Of a stretch of DNA of 64,000 nucleotides, positions 58,204-64,000 are shown piece by piece. The position numbers and the translations under genes are program-made. Below the pieces are notes generated by a model that searched no databases, was not told where the DNA came from, and saw nothing but the letters and a program-made list of their open reading frames with translations. Source of the stretch: Medicago truncatula. Its lineage: Eukaryota > Streptophyta > Magnoliopsida > Fabales > Fabaceae. The DNA is taken from positions 17,132,501 to 17,196,500 of the forward strand of contig NC_053042.1 of NCBI RefSeq assembly GCF_003473485.1. The letters run 5' to 3'. Each line of letters opens with the position of its first letter. Within the stretch, counting starts at the first letter, position 1.

Positions 58204-59710
58204 TTGCCTTTTAGAAAATTCAGATTACTATATAATAAAATATAAAGAACAAACACCATTTTACATGACTTTGATTGTATCTAAACCAATCATAAAACTT
58301 CTAAATCCATTTTGGCTTTAAAATATCAGTCTTTGTAAAACTTCTAAGCCATTTAATATGACCATGGTTTAAAAAAAAAAAAAATCCATTTTAATTTACG
58401 GTTTTAAAACTGTTTTTATGGTTATAATCTAACTTATTTACGCAGAAAATTTTCATGACACTGTAACATTAGATCCACGCTAAAACTCAAAACTCCTTTG
58501 CACTTTGCAGCATGTACGAGTATCAATTATTCTGCTTTTCTGAGCTCCTCCAAAGCCCACAATGCCTTCCTTCATAATCTAGATGTCATATATCCTAATT
58601 TATATGCATGTTCGTATGTTAATTTCATACTAATATATGATTATAGCTTTAATCTTTACAAAACATGTCTTGTATTGATGAATTGATAAATTAATTCCAA
58701 ACAAAAACCACATCAATATTATGTATCCAAACATATATAGAAATTTTTTTAAAAATAATTTTTACTACGCTTAACAACAAAAATATAAAATAAATTCTAC
58801 TCCTTTGTAAAATTTCTAAAAAATACTCTCTAAATTATTAAGTGGAAAAATTATATATTTTTTAATATGTAATAAACTAGCTCATAGTTTCGTGCTAGGG
58901 AAATCATAGTAATATAATGATATATTTTTCAATTTCTATAATTCAACTTACGGTTATCGTTTGTTATTAATCACTGAATTTTCGACTTTTTCTACCAAAA
59001 GAAAATTGAATTTTCGACTTTGAATTAAAAGTTTATAATAGTATACACATTCCTGGTTGGCGCCGTTAAAAGTGATAATCTTAAAATTGGGATTATATAA
59101 TTGGTGACGGTATCAGTAAAATTTGTTTTTTAAAAGGATCAATTAAATTTGTTATTCACAAATTATTTTGACTTTTTATCGAACTTTTGTCTATGAAGAC
59201 AACTAGCCACTGACCTTTTTTTTTGTTAACAAAAAAAATTATTATCTTTTTAATATTTTAATTTCACTGAAAAGAATATAATAGAGTAGCTTACTCATTT
59301 AGGACGCTGGATCATTTTTTTGTTAATATTCAATAAAATCAGGCAGCGTAATTTTTTATATTCTTTTTTATATTATTGTACGTACTAGTAGCTATATAAC
59401 AAGAAATTATCGATTTATACCATCTAACCATACAGTTGAAATTTTGATGAAATTTAAAATATTCAATTTTATATAAAGAGTATAATACAGGTTTTCACTA
59501 GCTTATTCATTGTGGCTGCTGAATGTTTCTGTATTCAATATTTTACAATGATCACAATGAATATATTTTAATTACTAAATAAAATTTAGAATAGTATATT
59601 TATTTAGTACATATATTAACCACCATAATAGACCAAGACTTCCACTAATTAAGCTATTTATTAGATGAACAAAACTACAACAGAACAATAATCTTGTATC
59701 CATTACAAAA

Positions 59711-62700
59711 ATGAGAGTTGCAGTGGTTGGTGCAGGGATTAGTGGGTTGGTTTCTGCATATGTTTTAGCAAAAGCTGGTGTGAATGTGGTGTTGTATGAG
59801 AAGGAGGACCACTTAGGAGAAGAAGGAATTCATGGCAACACTCAACAATATGCCTTTGATTTTGACCACATGGGATTCATGTTGCTCAATCCGGTAATCA
59901 CTTAACTGCATTTTTTTTTTGGTGTTCGGGGCTCGAACCCCGAACCTTTCATATAGGATAATGCTACATCATGCGAAAGAAAGATTCGTGAAATTCTGCG
60001 AATGAGCTGGCAACTTTATGTTCATTGGATTTTGCTTAATTTTTTTGTCTAACCCCTTAATAAAAAAATATAAGAACAAATTCCCCATGTTTTGCGGATG
60101 GTCACGATTTTCATTGGCTGACAAATAATTCGCGAGCAGTTCGCTATACAATCTCTCGGGATGTATAGCACTGCTCTTTCATATGTTATGCACTGTTCTT
60201 ACCAACTGAATTAAGCTCAGGAGGACATTTAATGCTCTCTATTGTTACACTCTTGAAACACAACATGCATGTTCATTAATTCATTGTATCACGTTTAACA
60301 AAACTTTCTTCAAACAAGTTTTCTTCTATAAAAAATTCAGTATCCAACCTAATGATCAATGAATCTAAAAATCAATCCTACCGTTTACTAGCGGTCCAAT
60401 GAAATCCAAAACAAAATTTTGCATGACCTGACCCAAGACATTATGTCTTTTGGTTTGATTTAGAAACAAAACTGAAGGTAATCGAATTGGATTGGTTCGG
60501 TTCTCGATTTTCAATTTTGAAATATGATAAACCTAACTGACAGGTTAAATCCAACACTTTACTAACCCCTCACATCATAACAACATACCGACTTTACTCT
60601 CGATATATAGATGCCATCCCAAAGACCTTATATCCTCGTAAGTACACCTAAACTAATGATAAAGGAACAGATTTCTGATCCGAACATTAAAGATCAACAA
60701 CAGGGAAGGAACCCTACGTAAACAAGGTAAACCAACAGGGATCGAGAATCCAAACTGAAGTTTAGGACAATCCTTGGTACATCTTAGGTTGCTGAACTAG
60801 GATCAACAGAGAATAAAAGCCCGAACTAAGGTTTAAGCGGTACATAATAAACTTCAAATCTCGATAAGCCAGGATCAACAATCCAAATTAAGGTCCATGG
60901 TCGTCCACATTACATCTAAGGTCGCGAAATGAAGGTCAACAAAGCTAAAAAAACCGAAGTAAGGTTTATGGCTGCTTTCTACAAAAACGTCGGAAAGATG
61001 ACGCAAACGACTAAGGCTGGAAATAGCCCATGTAATATATTTCCCAAAGGAGCACGAAAGATGGCCCTCAAATATGCAAACATGTATTAGGGCCACCTCA
61101 AAAGACCATGTGCAAGGCAAATAAATATGTGTGAATTAAACATATAAGCATGTGCAAAGAAGGGTTCACTGAAGGTTCGTCCTCCTAGTCGACAACAAGA
61201 CTTTAAAGAGTCACCAAGTAAACACGGGTAGTGAAAGCGAATAAAGAAATGTGAAACAAAAAAGGGGCTGACATGTGCGATATAAGAAGTTTACTCATAT
61301 CCACAATAGTTTGGGTTCAACTTCCGCTGCCAACATAATGAACTTTTTGGTGTCACCTTCCAACGGCTAATCAAATCAAATGAAACAAAAAATAAAACTA
61401 GAAAATGGTTAATCAAATCAAATGGCACCTCCCAAAGACGAATTTGTTGACTTACTCAATTCTGTTGTATGAACTTTTTACTTTTGTGTCTAGATTCTAA
61501 TCCATACCAGTAATATATTACTAAGCGATTTCAGTTATGCTAGTTGTGACATTGTTGAGAATGCAACAAATAAAATTGCTTATTACCAAGCAGGTAAATT
61601 ATCCCAATATTATGGAGTTGTTTGATAGTCTTGAAGTTGATAAGAAATTGTCATACTTGTCAACTTCAGTCAGCCTAGACAATGGCAAGGGCTATGAATG
61701 GGGTACCCAAAATGGATTGTCCAGCTTGTTTGCACAAAAGAAAAATGTGATTAATCCTTACTTTTGGAAAATGATTAAGGAAGTAAGCAAGTTCAAAGAA
61801 GATGTTCTAAGGTAAGTAATTGATATTAAGCATTGTGTACAATTTTAGTAGTTTAATTATCAAGGGAATGGCAAAATTATAGTCCTCAAGTATCAATCAA
61901 AATAGTCCCTCTTTTCATTTTCCAAATTTACAATGCAGCTATCTTGATATAGTTGAAACTAACCAAGATATTGAACACAATGAGACTATGGAGCATTTCA
62001 TTAAGTCAAGGGGATACTCAGAACTATTTCAGAAGGCTTATCTGGTATGATCAATTTGCAACTACTGTTTTATGTTTCTTTTATAAACATTATTAACCTC
62101 TTTGTTTAGTGTTAGTGATGTCGTAATATTCAAAATGTGCAGATTCCTCTTTGTTGTTCTATTTGGCCTTGGCCTTGTTCTTCTCCGGAAGGAGTTATGA
62201 GTTTTTCTTCTTTCTCGGTTCTTACATTCTTAAGTAATCACCATCTACTTCAGGTACGTGAACCGATCGAATCATTGTTCCTTAACTATCCCGATTCACT
62301 TTCTCCGTACCGAAATAAGTGTCTTTCTTAATTCGCTTGGTTATCTTTGCAGCTCATTTACAGTCCACAGTGCAAGATTGTCAGATGGAACTCTCAAAAC
62401 TTTATTAAGAAGGTGTTGTGTCAATTATACTTTTCATTTCATATTTTGATAGGAATGAGAATAATGATTATGTGACTCTATGATAGTTGTTATTCCTATC
62501 AAGGTCATATGTAAAAAATTATTGTCATTAATTCTTTGTTGGAAGAAGCAGGTGAAAGAAAAGCTTGCAAGTGAAAATTGTCAAATAAAAGTCAATTGTG
62601 AGGTACATTTGGTTTCTACATCTGATAAAGGTGGGTTATTAATCTAAAAATAGTGGTTAGATTCAATCTGATTTGTCCCCGTTGTTATAACATAGTGGTT

Positions 62701-64000
62701 TGGCTGTGAGGACATTTTATGTTGAATTCCGGGTTCAAACTCGGTTCACCAGACACAGACACAGACACATATATATTCAATCAGATTTATGAACCTATTT
62801 CTTTATAAATTGATTGAATAAAGTTGCTATAGTAAGTTTGAAAAACTTCTTGCAGGATGTGTTGTGTTATGTAAAGACGGTTCCGAAGAAATGTATGATT
62901 CTTGCATAATAGCAGTACATGCCCCTGATGTTCTGAAAATATTAGGAGATGAAGCAACATCAGATGAATGTAGAATACTTGGTGCTTTTCAATATGTATA
63001 TTGGTAAAATATATCCTCACATTCTAATTAATTATGGTACTCCTCCAAACTATAGGAGTCTTAAGAGTATAAAATTTGTTCTAAATGTCTAGAATCTCAG
63101 AATTAAAACATAAGGTTCTAACTGTATTTATTTGTTATTGATATTAAGTTCAGACCTTACTCTTTCATCTGTCTACGCAGCGATACATTTCTGCTTAACG
63201 ACAGTGTGTGTGTGACTTACTGGATCGATATTCTTCAGGTTAGTATCATCTCAAGAGAAAAATAAAGTTAAAGTTCAGCATTACTTGAGATTATTTCTAT
63301 TTAAATCTTAAAGCATATTGTTGAAAATCATGGAATCATAGGGAGAAAGATCATAGATGTAAGCAAGAGAGCAAGCATAAGAGTACTCATGTCGGAGATA
63401 CTCATAGAGATCCATATTGGAATGAAAATATTTGATTAAAAGATGATGAATGAGTACAATAGTGTTCATATATATAGAGATTAGTTTGAGTAACTAACTC
63501 TAACTAACTTCTAACCAAACTACTAACTCTAGTTTACTTATCAACTAACTATAGTTGATTACAATTACTCTAGTCTAACTACCTTAACTAACTACACATA
63601 ACTTCCAACTATTTTAACACATATTAAGTTGATCCCTATCACTAAATAGTCGGTTGATAACTAAATAACACCGTTACAACTCAAACTGAAACCATGTACG
63701 GTGTCTGACACGTATGATTATATTTAATTATTCTATTTTCTTAAATTATTACCGGTGTCGATGTGTCAGATGTTCGTGCTTTAGGTTTGTAAAGAAAGTT
63801 AAATATTTCCATTTATTATAATTTGTAGAATGTTGAAGAAACAAGTGGACCCTCTTTTATAACTGTCAATCCAAATCAAACACCCCAAAATACATTGTTC
63901 AAGTGGTCAACTGGCCATCTAGTCCCAACAGTTGCTGCATCAAAAGCATCACATGAACTAAACCATATTCAAGGGAAAAGAAAAATATGGTTTTCAGGGG
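59711..64000 (+). CDS. Cyclopropane-fatty-acid-synthase-like protein, FAD-oxidase half (partial, runs off window)
   Basis: Exons: 59711-59893, 61594-61811, 61939-62044, 62143-62253, 62353-62412, 62552-62630, 62856-63003, 63181-63238, 63829 to beyond 64000; GT-AG introns. Plant CPA synthases fuse an N-terminal FAD-binding amine-oxidase-like region to a SAM-dependent methyltransferase that adds a methylene to oleoyl lipids; only the first part is here. Visible: Rossmann FAD motif VAVVGAGISGLVSAYVLAKAG, NGLSSLFAQKKNVINPYFW, HFIKSRGYSELFQKAYL, SPEGVMSFSSFSVLTF, SCIIAVHAPDVLKILGDEAT, LGAFQYVY, FKWSTGHLVPTVAA. Two oddities: the usual LGGHA after the Rossmann motif reads LGEEGIHGN, and exon 8 joins FLLNDS directly to VCVTYW, lacking about 25 residues with the conserved WSAWNF. 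Frame is preserved. It may be a diverged or failing paralogue. Confidence 0.82.
59910..60228 (-). mobile_element. tRNA-derived SINE in intron 1, split by a MITE
   Basis: On the minus strand: head GAGCTTAATTCAGTTGGTAA (box A-like) and GTGCATAAC at 60228-60185, then after the insert GGTTCGGGGTTCGAGCCCC (box B) and a poly(A) tail. Without the insert it matches the SINE at 46124-46214 closely. A weak target duplication (about TTAA.TGC) flanks it. Confidence 0.8.
59955..60175. mobile_element. 221-bp MITE inserted in the SINE, 9-bp target duplication
   Basis: CTTTCATAT is duplicated at 59946-59954 and 60176-60184. The ends share AGGATAATGCTACATC and (reverse complement) AGAGCAGTGCTATACATC. A 9-bp duplication suggests the Mutator superfamily. 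Confidence 0.8.
62675..62774 (+). mobile_element. Short SINE-like insertion in intron 6
   Basis: Target duplications ATTCAATCTGATTT (62661-62674) and ATTCAATCAGATTT (62775-62788) differ at one base. The body has a tRNA-like TAGTGGTTTGGCTGTGAGG and box B-like GGGTTCAAACTC, then a CACAGACACAGACACA tail instead of poly(A). Confidence 0.7.

Noticed and set aside
1..64000. CRISPR arrays, rRNA genes, operons
   Set aside because: None seen; the short regular repeats are transposon-internal or microsatellite.

Overview
The window is nuclear DNA from a legume of the inverted-repeat-lacking clade, most likely Medicago or a close relative. The evidence is AT-rich DNA with GT-AG introns, dense small transposons, tRNA-derived SINEs, and a gene at 54.9-55.3 kb for a nodule-specific cysteine-rich (NCR) peptide, a class known mainly from this clade. 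The species is inferred from sequence character, not proven. There are no bacterial-type operons, rRNA genes or CRISPR arrays.

Layout. 1-3.95 kb: end of a Tat/Ogre-type LTR inserted into a Helitron whose decayed helicase and 3' hairpin terminus are visible. 4-12.5 kb: gene-free, with a copia relic, two SINEs and two MITEs. 12.6-23.6 kb: a nest of elements. An old LTR holds a 2.2-kb solo LTR and a 7.5-kb MULE; the MULE, which encodes FAR1-type, transposase, SWIM-like and OTU-like regions, holds a 3.6-kb CACTA-type element. 23.8-25.1 kb: a LINE relic and a SINE. 26.3-37.3 kb: an apparently intact 12-coding-exon MATH/TRAF-like gene related to Arabidopsis MUSE13/MUSE14, 1136 codons. 38.7-43.2 kb: a hAT transposase relic broken by a tRNA-Gln-like gene, a 0.8-kb TIR element and an LTR-like block that itself carries a MITE. 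43.9 kb: a small secreted-peptide gene. 45-46.2 kb: LINE RNase H and hAT fragments and a SINE. 46.8-51 kb: an apparently intact five-exon MUN-domain (DUF810) gene, 1034 codons. 51.9-53.1 kb: a long-TIR MULE-type MITE. 54.9-55.3 kb: the NCR gene. 56.7-57.5 kb: a foldback element in a TA microsatellite. 59.7 kb to the window end: the 5' part of a cyclopropane-fatty-acid-synthase-like gene, FAD-oxidase half only, with two alterations that cast doubt on function.

The cellular genes do not form a pathway. The TRAF-like family is linked to NLR turnover and autophagy, the MUN family to membrane trafficking, NCR peptides to control of rhizobial bacteroids, and CPA synthase to membrane lipid modification. 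Most structure in the window comes from layered transposon insertion. Exon boundaries were read by hand; the summed coding lengths of the two complete large genes are multiples of three.
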